DNA from: Streptomyces rhizoryzae
GTDB lineage: Bacteria > Actinomycetota > Actinomycetes > Streptomycetales > Streptomycetaceae
Reading direction: 5' to 3'
Assembly (NCBI RefSeq): GCF_023155275.1
Contig: NZ_JALMUV010000048.1
Span: forward strand, 1-61,558
Length of the DNA stretch: 61,558 nucleotides
Part shown: positions 34,338 to 42,927 of the stretch, one piece after another
Layout of the letters: every line of letters starts with the position of its first letter
Numbering within the stretch: the stretch's first letter is position 1
Translations under genes and position numbers: made by a program
The notes under the pieces: model-generated
Database searches by the model: none
What the model was told of the DNA's origin: nothing
The model's input: only the letters and a program-made list of their open reading frames with translations

Positions 34338-35882
34338 ATGCCCATATCCGACCAGCCGTTCCGCACATACGTGGAGGAGAACCTTGACGCACTTAACCGC
34401 GATCCGGGCCGCGAGGCCCTGGTCCACCAGGGCCGCCGGGTCACCGCCGGCGAGTTCCGGTCGCTGGTGCTGCGGATGGCCCGGGCGCTGCGCGAACGCG
34501 GCGTCGAGCGCGGTGCCACCGTCACCCTGCTGAGCGGCAACCTCCCCGAGACCCTCGCCGCCCGCTACGCCGCCAACCTCGTCGGCGCCCGGGTCAACCA
34601 CCTGTACAACAAGCTCTCCGCCGAGTCCCAGGCCGCGATCGTCCGCGACGTGGAGACCCGCGCCCTGATCGTCGACCCCCGGCTCGGCGAACGGGCCGCG
34701 GAACTGGCCGAGTTGGCTCCCGTTCCGGACATTCTGGTGCTGGGTCCGGCGAAGCTGGGCACCGATCTGCTGGAGCTGGCGGCCGGCCAGAGCGACGCAC
34801 CGCTGGCCACCTCCGCCCGGCCCGAGGACATCTGCACCATCCGCCACACCGGTGGCACCACCGGCCACCCCAAGGGCATCTGCACCTCCTTCGAGCAGGT
34901 CCGCTGGTTCCAGGGCGTGCTCCCGGAGTTCGAGGAGGTGGTGCACCGCCAGCTGGTCTGCACCACCCTCGCCCACGCGGCCGGCTACATGGCCGACACC
35001 GTCCTGTACTCCGGCGGCACCGTCGTCCTGCACGACGACTTCGACCCCGCGGAGGCCCTCGCCACCATCGAACGCGAGCGGATCACCGCGCTGTTCCTGC
35101 TGCCGCCGCTGCTGTACCAGCTGATGGATCACCCGGACCGGCCGGCCACCGACACCTCCAGCCTGCGCATGGTCACCTACGGCGGCTGCCAGGCGTCCCC
35201 GGCCCGACTGGCGGACGCGGTACGGGCGTTCGGCCAGGTGCTGGTGCAGGGCTACGGCCAGAACGAGGCCGGCGGCATCAGCGTGCTCACCCCGGAGGAC
35301 CACGACCCCGAGCGCCCCGAGCGGCTGCGTTCGGCGGGCAAGGTGCTGCCCCACGTGGAGGTGGCGATCCGCGGCGCCGACGGCCGCGACCTGCCGCCCG
35401 GCGAGCACGGCGAGATCTGCGTCCGCTCCCGCATGATCATGCAGGGCTACTGGAAGCAGCCGGAGCTGACCGCCGAGGTGCTGCGCGACGGCTGGCTGCA
35501 CACCGGCGACGTCGGGTTCCTCGACGAGGAGGGCTACCTGACCATCGTCGACCGGCTCAAGGACATGATCGTCGTGGTCGGCGGCCACGTGTACACCACC
35601 GAGCTGGAGGACCTGCTGAACTCGCACCCGCAGGTACTCCAGAGCGCGGTCTACGGCGTCCGCGACGCCGACCGGATGGAGCGGGTGCACGCGACGGTGG
35701 TCCGCACCCCCGGCGGTGACGTGGACGCGGACCGGCTGCGGGCGATGGTGCGCGAGGTACGCGGCGCGATGTACGAGCCGGCCCGGATCACCTTCACCGA
35801 CGCGCTGCCGCTGACCGACGCGGGCAAGCCGGACAAGAAGGAGCTCCGGCGCCGCGCCGAGGAGTCGGGCGCCGCGGTCTGA
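34338..35882 (+). CDS. AMP-dependent acyl-CoA synthetase
   Basis: 514-aa adenylate-forming enzyme. The ATP loop is IRHTGGTTGHPKGI (about residues 170-183); YGQNEAGG takes the A5 place of YGxTE; GWLHTGDVGFLDEEGYLTIVDRLKDMI forms the hinge; DAGKPDKKEL supplies the C-terminal catalytic lysine. ATG has AGGAGGAA seven bases upstream, an unusually strong site. No acyl carrier or thioesterase is adjacent, so a fatty- or aryl-acid CoA ligase acting alone is most likely. It ends at two strong hairpins shared with the convergent His/Gly-rich gene. Confidence 0.83.
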   Translation: MPISDQPFRTYVEENLDALNRDPGREALVHQGRRVTAGEFRSLVLRMARALRERGVERGATVTLLSGNLPETLAARYAANLVGARVNHLYNKLSAESQAAIVRDVETRALIVDPRLGERAAELAELAPVPDILVLGPAKLGTDLLELAAGQSDAPLATSARPEDICTIRHTGGTTGHPKGICTSFEQVRWFQGVLPEFEEVVHRQLVCTTLAHAAGYMADTVLYSGGTVVLHDDFDPAEALATIERERITALFLLPPLLYQLMDHPDRPATDTSSLRMVTYGGCQASPARLADAVRAFGQVLVQGYGQNEAGGISVLTPEDHDPERPERLRSAGKVLPHVEVAIRGADGRDLPPGEHGEICVRSRMIMQGYWKQPELTAEVLRDGWLHTGDVGFLDEEGYLTIVDRLKDMIVVVGGHVYTTELEDLLNSHPQVLQSAVYGVRDADRMERVHATVVRTPGGDVDADRLRAMVREVRGAMYEPARITFTDALPLTDAGKPDKKELRRRAEESGAAV

Positions 35883-35886
35883 GCCG

Positions 35887-35970
35887 TGCCGGTGCCGGTG
35901 CCGTCGGCGGCACCGGCACCGGCACCGGCAGCGGCGGGCCGCCGCAGTACTGCACTGCGGCGGCCCGCCG
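35887..35970. terminator. Double hairpin between convergent genes
   Basis: Two successive perfect stems: arms 35887-35903/35908-35924 (built of GGTGCC repeats, loop TCGG) and arms 35932-35948/35954-35970 (17 bp, loop ACTGC). They lie between the synthetase stop and the end of the His/Gly-rich gene and should block transcription both ways. Confidence 0.8.
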
Positions 35971-35982
35971 TGTCGCGTCCGG

Positions 35983-36411
35983 TCAGAACCACCAACCGAA
36001 CAGGCCGTGGAAGAGGCGCCCGAGCAGCCCGAACTCGCGGCCCTCGCAGCCCTCCCGGCCGAAGTTGCCGAAGTTGCCATGGTGGCCCCGGCCCTCGTGG
36101 CCGAAACCTTCGCGGCCGCCGAAACCTTCGCCGCCGAAGCCCTCACGGCCGCCGAAGCCCTCACGGCCACCGCCGAAACCGAAGAAGCCGCCGCACTCGT
36201 CGTGCCGGTGGTGGCCGAAGTTACGGCCGTGGTGGCCGTGGTGGCCGTGGTGGCGGTGGTGGCCGTGGTGGCGGCCGTGACCACGGCCGTGGTCGTCGCT
36301 CACCGCGACGGACTGGCCCTGCGGGGCGGCCTCGGCCATACCGGCGAGCGGTACGACGGTGGCGGCGGCGAGCGCCGCGGTGGCCAGGGAACGGCCTATG
36401 TACTTGCGCAT
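35983..36411 (-). CDS. Secreted His/Gly-rich repeat protein
   Basis: 142-aa precursor. The signal peptide runs from MRKYIGRSLATAALAAATVV to about residue 29 (GMAEAA). Mature sequence has three parts: a histidine-rich block (about 42-72, built of HGHH and HHGHHG units); a Gly/Phe/Glu/Arg repeat block (about 75-110, units GFGGREGFGG); and a short C-terminal helix rich in aromatics (GLLGRLFHGLFGWWF) that is amphipathic. Two cysteines lie near DECGG and REGCEGR. Metal binding and membrane or surface association are suggested. AGGAG sits seven bases before the ATG. No family recognised. Confidence 0.75.
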   Translation of the reverse strand: MRKYIGRSLATAALAAATVVPLAGMAEAAPQGQSVAVSDDHGRGHGRHHGHHRHHGHHGHHGRNFGHHRHDECGGFFGFGGGREGFGGREGFGGEGFGGREGFGHEGRGHHGNFGNFGREGCEGREFGLLGRLFHGLFGWWF

Positions 36412-36551
36412 TGCGTTTCTCCTGGTTGGCAGGAAATCGGACACGGGATGGGTACCTCGCGGTGTCCGTTTCTCCGCAGGCGCGGCGCGCGTCCACTCCA
36501 ACGGCTCCCGCAATTGCCCCGATCGGCGCCGTCCGCGGGCCGAGGGGGACG

Positions 36552-37565
36552 TCAGCGCTTACGGGCCCGGCTGGGCTGGACCCGGGCCGGCTCGCCGGGC
36601 ATCTTCGGGTGGTCCGGCGGATAGGGCAGATCGCCCAGCCCGTCGTCCGCGGCCTGCCGGTCGGCCAGCTCCAGCAGCGACTCCAGCCCGAAGGCGTGCC
36701 CGGCCATCTCCGCGTGGACGTCCCCGAGCTCGGCGAACCGGGCCGGGACGGTCCGCAGGTCGAAGTCCTCCGGTTCGGCCGCGGGCAGCTCCTCCCAGCG
36801 CAGCGGGGTGGAGACGGTGGCGCGCGGGCGGGCGCGCAGCGAGTAGGGCGAGGCGATGGTGCGGTCGCGGGCCATCTGGTTGTAGTCCACGAAGACCTTC
36901 CGGCCGCGCTCCTCCTTCCACCACGCCGAGGTCACCAGCCGCGGCAGCCGCCGCTCCATGGCCCGGGCCACCGCGATCGCGGCCCGCCGCACCTCGGTGA
37001 ACGTCCAGTCCGGGCGGATCGGCACGTAGACGTGCACCCCGCGGCCGCCGGAGGTCTTCGGCCAGCCGCGCAGCCCGTGCTCGGCCAGCAGCCCGCGCAG
37101 TTCGCGGGCGACCCGGACGGCCTCGGCGAAGCCGGTGCCGGGCTGCGGGTCGAGGTCCAGGCGCAGCTCGTCGGGGTGCTCGGTGTCGGTGCGGCGGACC
37201 GGCCAGGGGTGGAAGGTCAGGCAGCCCAGGTTGGCCGCCCAGACCACCGCGGCCGGTTCGGTGGGGCACATCTCGTCGGCGAACCGGCCGCTGGGGAAGG
37301 TGATCCGGGCGGTGGGCACCCAGTCCGGCAGCCCCTTCGGCGCCCGCTTCTGGTAGAAGAACTCGCCCTCGACGCCGTCCGGGAACCGCTGCATGGTCGT
37401 CGGCCGGTCGCGCAGCCCGCGCAGCACCCCGTCGGCCACCGCCACGTAGTAGCGGGCCACGTCGAGCTTGGTGAAGCCGCGCTCGGGATAGTAGGTCTTG
37501 TCCGGGTTCGTCACGCGTACCGCGCGCCCCGCGACGTCCAGTTCCACCGCCCGTGCTCCGGCCAT
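36552..37565 (-). CDS. ligD: LigD-type primase-polymerase (NHEJ polymerase)
   Basis: 337-aa stand-alone polymerase domain of LigD type. LDLDPQPG holds the two metal-binding aspartates, TSGGRGVHVYVPI is the nucleotide-binding block with the following His, and ERGRKVFVDYNQMARDRTIASPYSLRARPRATVSTPLRWEEL closes the active site (only parts quoted as motif positions 220-265). It adds ribo- or deoxynucleotides at break ends during non-homologous end joining. The ligase and nuclease domains found in mycobacterial LigD are absent; the divergent ligase gene may supply one. No Ku gene is in the window. Confidence 0.85.
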   Translation of the reverse strand: MAGARAVELDVAGRAVRVTNPDKTYYPERGFTKLDVARYYVAVADGVLRGLRDRPTTMQRFPDGVEGEFFYQKRAPKGLPDWVPTARITFPSGRFADEMCPTEPAAVVWAANLGCLTFHPWPVRRTDTEHPDELRLDLDPQPGTGFAEAVRVARELRGLLAEHGLRGWPKTSGGRGVHVYVPIRPDWTFTEVRRAAIAVARAMERRLPRLVTSAWWKEERGRKVFVDYNQMARDRTIASPYSLRARPRATVSTPLRWEELPAAEPEDFDLRTVPARFAELGDVHAEMAGHAFGLESLLELADRQAADDGLGDLPYPPDHPKMPGEPARVQPSRARKR

Positions 37566-37668
37566 GCCTCCACGCTAGGTTCCGCCCGGTGGCGCCGCGC
37601 GCCGGGCGTCCGGCCGGCCCCGGGCGCCCGGCGCGCGGGAAAAGGCCGCGACCCGCAGGATCGGGAGC

Positions 37669-38730
37669 ATGGACCTGCCCGTGATGCCCCCGGTCTCCCC
37701 CATGCTCGCCAAGCCGGTGGCCGAGATCCCCGACGGTATGCAGTACGAGGCCAAGTGGGACGGTTTCCGCGTCATCGTGTTCCGGGACGGCGACGAGGTG
37801 GAGCTCGCCAGCCGCACCGCCAAGTCGCTCAGCCGCTACTTCCCCGAGGTGGTGGCGGCGGTGCGCACCGAGCTGCCGGCGCGCTGCGTGCTGGACGGCG
37901 AGATCGTCATCGCGCACGACGGGCGGCTGCACTTCGAGGAGCTCCTGGAGCGCATCCACCCGGCCGACTCCCGGGTCCGGACGCTGGCCGCCCGCACGCC
38001 GGCCTCGCTCGTCGCCTTCGACCTGCTGGCGCTGGACGACACCGCGCTGCTGGCCGCTGGGCAGTCCGAGCGCCGCCGGGCGCTGGTGGAGGTGCTGCGG
38101 CCGGCCCGGCCGCCGGTGCACACCGCGCCCGCCACCACCGACCGGGACGTCGCCGAGCGGTGGTTCGCGCAGTTCGAGGGGGCCGGGCTGGACGGCGTGA
38201 TCGCCAAACCGCCGCACCTGCCCTACCGGCCCGGCGACCGCGCGATGTTCAAGGTCAAGCACGCCCGCACCGCGGACTGCGTGGTCGCCGGCTACCGGCT
38301 GCACAAGAGCGGGCCGGTGGTCGGCTCGCTCCTGCTGGGCCTGCACGACACCGCAGGGCACCTCCAGCACGTCGGGGTCTGCGCGTCGTTCCCGATGGCC
38401 CGGCGGCGGGCGCTGGTCGAGGAGCTGGCGCCGCTGCGGATGGCGGAGGCGGCCGGCCACCCCTGGGCCGGCTGGGCCGACGAGGCGGCGCACACCGCCC
38501 GCCGGATGCCGGGCGGGCCGAGCCGCTGGAGCGGCGGCAAGGACCTGTCCTGGGTGCCGCTGCGCCCGGAGCGGGTGTGCGAGGTGGGCTACGACCACAT
38601 GGAGGGCAGCCGGTTCCGGCACACCGCGCAGTTCCGCCGCTGGCGGCCCGACCGCACGCCGGAGAGCTGCACCTATGCCCAGCTGGAGGAGCCGGTGGGC
38701 TACGACCTGGGCGAGCTGCTGGGCGGCTGA
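37669..38730 (+). CDS. ligC: ATP-dependent DNA ligase (LigC/LigD-ligase type)
   Basis: 353-aa ATP-dependent ligase. The adenylated lysine is Lys29 in EAKWDGFR; DGEIVIAHDG (motif III region), DGVIAKPPHLPYRPG (motif IV) and MFKVKHARTADCVV (motif V) follow, then an OB-fold domain to the end. Length matches mycobacterial LigC (about 355 aa). It seals nicks, probably in a repair pathway with the divergent LigD-type polymerase 103 bp away; the shared intergenic region suggests co-regulation. The ribosome site is weak (GGGAGC just before ATG). Confidence 0.87.
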   Translation: MDLPVMPPVSPMLAKPVAEIPDGMQYEAKWDGFRVIVFRDGDEVELASRTAKSLSRYFPEVVAAVRTELPARCVLDGEIVIAHDGRLHFEELLERIHPADSRVRTLAARTPASLVAFDLLALDDTALLAAGQSERRRALVEVLRPARPPVHTAPATTDRDVAERWFAQFEGAGLDGVIAKPPHLPYRPGDRAMFKVKHARTADCVVAGYRLHKSGPVVGSLLLGLHDTAGHLQHVGVCASFPMARRRALVEELAPLRMAEAAGHPWAGWADEAAHTARRMPGGPSRWSGGKDLSWVPLRPERVCEVGYDHMEGSRFRHTAQFRRWRPDRTPESCTYAQLEEPVGYDLGELLGG

Positions 38731-38758
38731 GCGCGCGGCGCGGCGGGCCCGCGGCCGG

Positions 38759-39748
38759 TCAGCCCTCCGGTGGCCAGGCGCGCCGCCGCTCCCCCGGCGC
38801 GAGCCGGTCCACCACCTCGGCGAGCTCCTGGCACGCCTGCTCGACGCGGTGCCGGATGGCGTTCTGCTCGGTGACGATCGCCGACAGCAGCAGCGCGGTG
38901 AGCGCGGCGGAGGCGTTGAGGGCCTGGAGGTTGACCATCGCCTCCAGCAGGCTGTGGCCGGTGAACGGGCCGTACCGGCCGGTGGCCGCGCTGATCGCGA
39001 AGACCGAGATCACCAGGACGCAGGGCGCCGCCCCGATCAGCTGGAACCGCAGCGCCGCCCACACGATCAGCGGGAAGACGAGGAACAGCACGGCCAGCGT
39101 GGTCCGGGTGACCAGCAGCGACATCCCCACCGTGGCGGCCAGCAGCGCGGCCGCCTCCGCCCACCGGTAGAGCGGGATGGCCCGCGGCGGCTGCGCCGTC
39201 CGCAGGGCGAGCAGCAGCGGGGTGACCACCAGGACGCCCATCGCGTCCCCCGCCCACCAGGACGCCCAGGTGCGCCAGAAGTCGGCGGCCGGCAGCGCCC
39301 CGGTGAGCACCTGGGTGCCGCTGCCCAGCGTCGCGCTGATCACCATCGCGGCGAACGCGCCGAGGGCGACCAGCGCCACCCCGTCGCGCAGCCGGTCCAG
39401 TTCGGGGCGGAACCCGGCCCGCCGCAGCATCACGCAGGCGCACACCGGCGCGAGGGTGTTGCCGGCGATCACACCGATGCCGGCCAGGTCGAGGCGGGTG
39501 AGGGTGGAGATGACCAGCAGGGTGCCGAGCGCGATGCCCGGCCACATCCGCAGGCCCAGCAGGAGCAGGAAGCTCAGCGCGATCCCGGTGGGCGGCCACA
39601 GGGGGCTGACCACCGCACCCGCGACCACCACCTGCTCCAGCAGGCCGACCTTCGCGGCCCCGTAGTAGACGGCGGCGAGTACGAGGTTCCCCAGGAGGAC
39701 CGCCGGAGCGGCCCGACGGATGTCCCCGGTGCCCACCACGTCTGCCAT
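38759..39748 (-). CDS. MASE1-domain membrane protein
   Basis: 329-aa protein with about eight membrane helices. VVSPLWPPTGIALSFLLLLG near residue 55 and WWAGDAMGVLVVTPLLLAL near 165 are MASE1 signatures. MASE1 usually senses an unknown signal and feeds a cytoplasmic kinase, cyclase or phosphatase; here only a short helix follows (ALLLSAIVTEQNAIRHRVEQACQELAEVVDRL). Output may be carried by the PP2C phosphatase encoded 55 bp upstream on the same strand. ATG 39748 has no ribosome site; an in-frame ATG 36 bp earlier (39784) is the alternative start. Confidence 0.78.
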   Translation of the reverse strand: MADVVGTGDIRRAAPAVLLGNLVLAAVYYGAAKVGLLEQVVVAGAVVSPLWPPTGIALSFLLLLGLRMWPGIALGTLLVISTLTRLDLAGIGVIAGNTLAPVCACVMLRRAGFRPELDRLRDGVALVALGAFAAMVISATLGSGTQVLTGALPAADFWRTWASWWAGDAMGVLVVTPLLLALRTAQPPRAIPLYRWAEAAALLAATVGMSLLVTRTTLAVLFLVFPLIVWAALRFQLIGAAPCVLVISVFAISAATGRYGPFTGHSLLEAMVNLQALNASAALTALLLSAIVTEQNAIRHRVEQACQELAEVVDRLAPGERRRAWPPEG

Positions 39749-39803
39749 CAGACAACGCCGGCGGCCGGGCACCGGACGCGACACGCGCGCCCGGCCGCCT
39801 GCT

Positions 39804-40643
39804 TCACCCGGCCCCGGCCCCGGCCCCGTCCGCGCCGTGGCGCAGCACGATCACCGCGGCGTCGTCGGTGTGCCCGGTCAGCTCGGCGACGCCCATCACC
39901 GCCCCGGCGGTCTCGGCGGGGTCGGCCCCGGCCCGGGCGCTGACCACGCGGGCCACCTGCGCCAGCCCGGCTTCGATCGGGAACGAGGGGCCCTCGACGA
40001 CCCCGTCGGTGAGCAGCACGAACGTACCCGCCGCGGTGAGCCGGCGGCGGGTGACCGGGTAGCCCTGCCCGGGCAGGACGCCCAGCGGGAGGCCGCCGGG
40101 GTCCTCGGCCAGGCCCCAGCGGCGGTCGGTGGTGGCCCAGACGCCGGGGACGTGCCCGGCGCGGGCGCTGGCCAGCTCCCGGGTCGCCGGGTCGTAGCGG
40201 ACGAAGGTGCAGGTGGCGAAGAGTTCGCAGTCGATGGAGAGCAGCAGGTCGTTGGCGCGGCTGAGCACCTCGCCGGGGTCCGGGGCGTGGGCGGCGACGG
40301 CCCGCAGCCCGATCCGGATCTGCCCCATGAAGGCGGCGGCCTCGACGTCGTGGCCCTGGACGTCGCCGACGGAGAAGGCCAGCGAGCCGTCCGGCAGCGG
40401 GAAGCCGTCGTACCAGTCGCCGCCGATGGCGAGGCCGTGCCGGGCCGGTGCATAGCGGGCGGCGGTGCGCAGGCCGGGGATGTCGGGGAGGGAGGCCGGC
40501 AGCATCTCGCGCTGGAGGACCTCGGCCAGCTCGACCCGGGCCCGCTGGAGTTCCGCGCTCGCGCGCGCCTGGGCGGTCAGCTGCCCGAGCGTGGTGAGCA
40601 GGTCGTCGGCGCTCGCCGGCCGCGGGGGACGACGCCGCAGCAT
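39804..40643 (-). CDS. SpoIIE-type PP2C phosphatase
   Basis: 279-aa phosphatase, the smallest of three in the window. A short N-terminal helix (LGQLTAQARASAELQRARVELAEVLQREML) leads straight into the catalytic domain with GGDWYDGFPLPDG, SVGDVQGHDVEAA, ARAGHVPGVW, TDGVVEG and DDAAVIV. It lacks sensor domains, but the MASE1 membrane gene lies just downstream and may provide sensing. No ribosome site is visible; TATGAT six bases before the ATG suggests a leaderless transcript. Target is presumably a phosphorylated anti-anti-sigma factor. Confidence 0.83.
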   Translation of the reverse strand: MLRRRPPRPASADDLLTTLGQLTAQARASAELQRARVELAEVLQREMLPASLPDIPGLRTAARYAPARHGLAIGGDWYDGFPLPDGSLAFSVGDVQGHDVEAAAFMGQIRIGLRAVAAHAPDPGEVLSRANDLLLSIDCELFATCTFVRYDPATRELASARAGHVPGVWATTDRRWGLAEDPGGLPLGVLPGQGYPVTRRRLTAAGTFVLLTDGVVEGPSFPIEAGLAQVARVVSARAGADPAETAGAVMGVAELTGHTDDAAVIVLRHGADGAGAGAG

Positions 40644-40710
40644 GCGTTCATCATATTTCGGCGGCCCGGCCTCCGCTTGGCGGCCGTCCGGCGCGGGGGC
40701 GGGCCGCCGT

Positions 40711-42342
40711 TCAGACGGCGGGCCGCCGGGCCGCGGCCAGCTGGGCGGCGCCGGACCGCACGGCCCAGAAGAACACCGCCAGCGCCACGGCGGCCACCGC
40801 CAGCGAGTCGTACGGGGCGGGCAGCCGGCCGGAGCCCTTGAAGGTGCCCAGCCAGGACAGCGCGGTGAGCGCGAGGAGGTGGACCACCAGCCAGGCGCCG
40901 GTGCGCAGTTCGGCGGCCAGCGGGCGGCGCGGTCCGGCACCGTCGCGGGCGGCGGCCCCGGCGCCGGGCCGCCGCATGACCAGGAAGAGCGCCACCCCGG
41001 CCAGGACCAGCGGCAGCGCCAGCCGCAGGTCGTGCCAGCCCGACCAGTAGATGAACTCGCTGGCCACCACGAAGCTCAGCGGCGCGATCCAGCGCAGCCC
41101 CGGTACCCAGCCGGCCGTACCGCCGCCCTCCTCGGTGCGGAAGACCGCGACGGCGACCGCGGACGCGGCGTAGACCAGCAGGTACATGTCGCCCATCACG
41201 CTGACGATGTCCTGCCAGCCGCCGAACGGCAGCAGGAACAGCACGATCACCACGAGGTTGATCACCAGTGCCCGGCGCGGCATGCCGGAGCCCTCGTCGA
41301 CCTTCATGAAGTAGCGCGGGATGGTGCCGTTCTTGGCGAGGGCGTAGGTGTGGCGGGCGTCGATGGCCACGCCCACGTAGGCCGAGCCGCCCGGTGAGAG
41401 GACCGCGTCGGCGTAGAGCAGGCTGGACAGCCAGTGCAGGTTGAGGATGAGCGCCAGCTGCCCGAACGGCGATTCGAAGGAGACACCCTTCCAGCCGCCA
41501 CCCAGCAGGTGCTCGGGGACGGTGAAGAGGTAGGCCACCTGGAGCGCCAGGTACATCAGGACGGCCAGGCCGATCCCGGCCAGGACGGCCCAGGGCAGGG
41601 TGCGGCGCGGGGTGCGGGTCTCACCGGAGAAGTCCAGCGGGGCCTGGAAGCCGTTGACGGAGTAGACGATGCCGCCGCCGGCCAGCGCGGTCAGGCAGGC
41701 GACGTAGCCGTACGGGGCGAAGCCGCCGTGGTCGGTGAGGCGGCCGCTGTGCCAGCCGGAGGCGATCAGGGCGAGCACGGTGGCGACCGGCACGGCGATC
41801 TTGAAGATCGAGACCAGGTTGTTCAGGCGGGCGAAGAGCCGGACCGCGAACCAGTTCAGCGCGGTCAGCAGCACGCTCAGCCCGATGGCCAGGCCCAGCC
41901 CGGCCAGGGTGAGGGTGTGGCCGTTGTAGAGGCCCGGGAGGTAGTGCGCGGTGTACTGCATGATCGCGCTGATCTCGGCGGCGGTGCCGCCGACGGACAG
42001 CAGCACCGACCAGCCGACGAGGGTGCCGACCAGCCGGCCGTTGGCGAACAGCGGCCAGCGGACGGTACCGCCGCCCTCCGGCCGGGACGCGCCCAGCTCG
42101 ATCATGACCAGGGCGACCAGCCCGCACAGCAGGCCCGCGCCCACCCAGGACAGCAGCGCGGCGGGCCCGGCGGTCTGGGCCGCGTACATCGCCGCGAACA
42201 GCCAGCCGGAGCCGACGATGTTGGAGAAGCCGATCCCGGTCAGCCCCCAGAACCCCAGGTCCCGCCGCAGTCGGCGCTCCTGCGCCCGCACCTCGGGCGC
42301 GCCGTCCCCGACGGCCTCACCCGACACCTGACGTTCCGCCAC
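40711..42342 (-). CDS. APC-family amino acid permease
   Basis: 543-aa permease with 12-14 membrane segments. GFSNIVGSGWLFAAMYAAQTAGPAALLSW at the first segment and SVNGFQAPLDFSGETRTPRRTLP at segment 6 are the substrate-site and signature blocks. Compared with the permease at 30106 it is longer at the C-terminus, with a charged, Gly/Ala-rich insert near residue 455 and two extra helices. GTG start with GAGGAGG eight bases upstream. Substrate unknown, probably a cationic or branched amino acid. It overlaps no neighbour, and the 146 bp upstream are featureless. Confidence 0.82.
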   Translation of the reverse strand: MAERQVSGEAVGDGAPEVRAQERRLRRDLGFWGLTGIGFSNIVGSGWLFAAMYAAQTAGPAALLSWVGAGLLCGLVALVMIELGASRPEGGGTVRWPLFANGRLVGTLVGWSVLLSVGGTAAEISAIMQYTAHYLPGLYNGHTLTLAGLGLAIGLSVLLTALNWFAVRLFARLNNLVSIFKIAVPVATVLALIASGWHSGRLTDHGGFAPYGYVACLTALAGGGIVYSVNGFQAPLDFSGETRTPRRTLPWAVLAGIGLAVLMYLALQVAYLFTVPEHLLGGGWKGVSFESPFGQLALILNLHWLSSLLYADAVLSPGGSAYVGVAIDARHTYALAKNGTIPRYFMKVDEGSGMPRRALVINLVVIVLFLLPFGGWQDIVSVMGDMYLLVYAASAVAVAVFRTEEGGGTAGWVPGLRWIAPLSFVVASEFIYWSGWHDLRLALPLVLAGVALFLVMRRPGAGAAARDGAGPRRPLAAELRTGAWLVVHLLALTALSWLGTFKGSGRLPAPYDSLAVAAVALAVFFWAVRSGAAQLAAARRPAV

Positions 42343-42488
42343 CGAAACGGCCTCCTCGACTCGCTGTCCGCGCTGGTCAGGACCCTACTCGACGGGGTCC
42401 CGCGCGCGGGCGGCCGAGTGTTGCGGCCGTGTGAAGCCTGTGTGACGACGTGGGCGAACGAGCAGCTCAGGGGGTGGCGACCGGGGGG

Positions 42489-42734
42489 TCAGCCGCAGGT
42501 CCAGCAGCCGGCCCAGCAGGCGCACCGGACGCGGTGGTGGTCCAGCTGGCGATCGGTGAGCCCGTTGCCGCCGGGGGCCGCGCCGCCGTCGCCGGCCGTC
42601 GCGCCGTCGCCGGCCGCCGCCCGGGCCAGGGCGAGCCGGCCGAGCAGGATGACGGTGAGCGCCGCCAGCTCCTCCGGTTCGGCGTGGCCCCGGACGATGC
42701 GCAGCGGGACCGGTACGGGCTCCTCGGTGGTCAC
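42489..42734 (-). CDS. Acyl-CoA carboxylase epsilon-like subunit, isolated
   Basis: 81-aa protein whose N-terminal half, PLRIVRGHAEPEELAALTVILLGRLALARAA, matches the conserved part of the epsilon subunits (AccE/PccE) that stabilise actinobacterial acyl-CoA carboxylases. Normally the gene is next to a carboxyltransferase (accD/pccB); none is present here. The C-terminus, HHRVRCACWAGCWTCG, has four cysteines and two tryptophans in twelve residues, unusual for this family. GTG start with no clean ribosome site. It could serve a carboxylase elsewhere in the genome or be a drifted copy. Confidence 0.65.
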   Translation of the reverse strand: MTTEEPVPVPLRIVRGHAEPEELAALTVILLGRLALARAAAGDGATAGDGGAAPGGNGLTDRQLDHHRVRCACWAGCWTCG

Positions 42735-42927
42735 CTGGCCGACGCTAGGAGGCGGCCGGCGCGGCGGCGCGGGGGCCTGCGCCGTTCGGCGGCCGGGCGG
42801 CCACCCCAGGCGTGATTTCGGCGGGCCCGGCCGTGTTGTTCCCGGCGGCCGCCGGGCCGGCGGCGAGGATCGCGCGCAGTACGTGCACGGACACCGGCGG
42901 CGGATGACGCAGTGGGGATGGCGGGCG

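Noticed and set aside
36007..36624. Ala/Val/Glu-rich open frame on the plus strand across the His/Gly-rich gene
   Set aside because: Produced by reading the repeats backwards; the minus frame has a signal peptide, ribosome site and a stop beside the double hairpin.
41434..42927. In-frame N-terminal extension of the DyP peroxidase by nearly 500 codons
   Set aside because: Antisense to the APC permease and epsilon-subunit genes; the Tat motif and ribosome site place the start at 42928 (or 42904).
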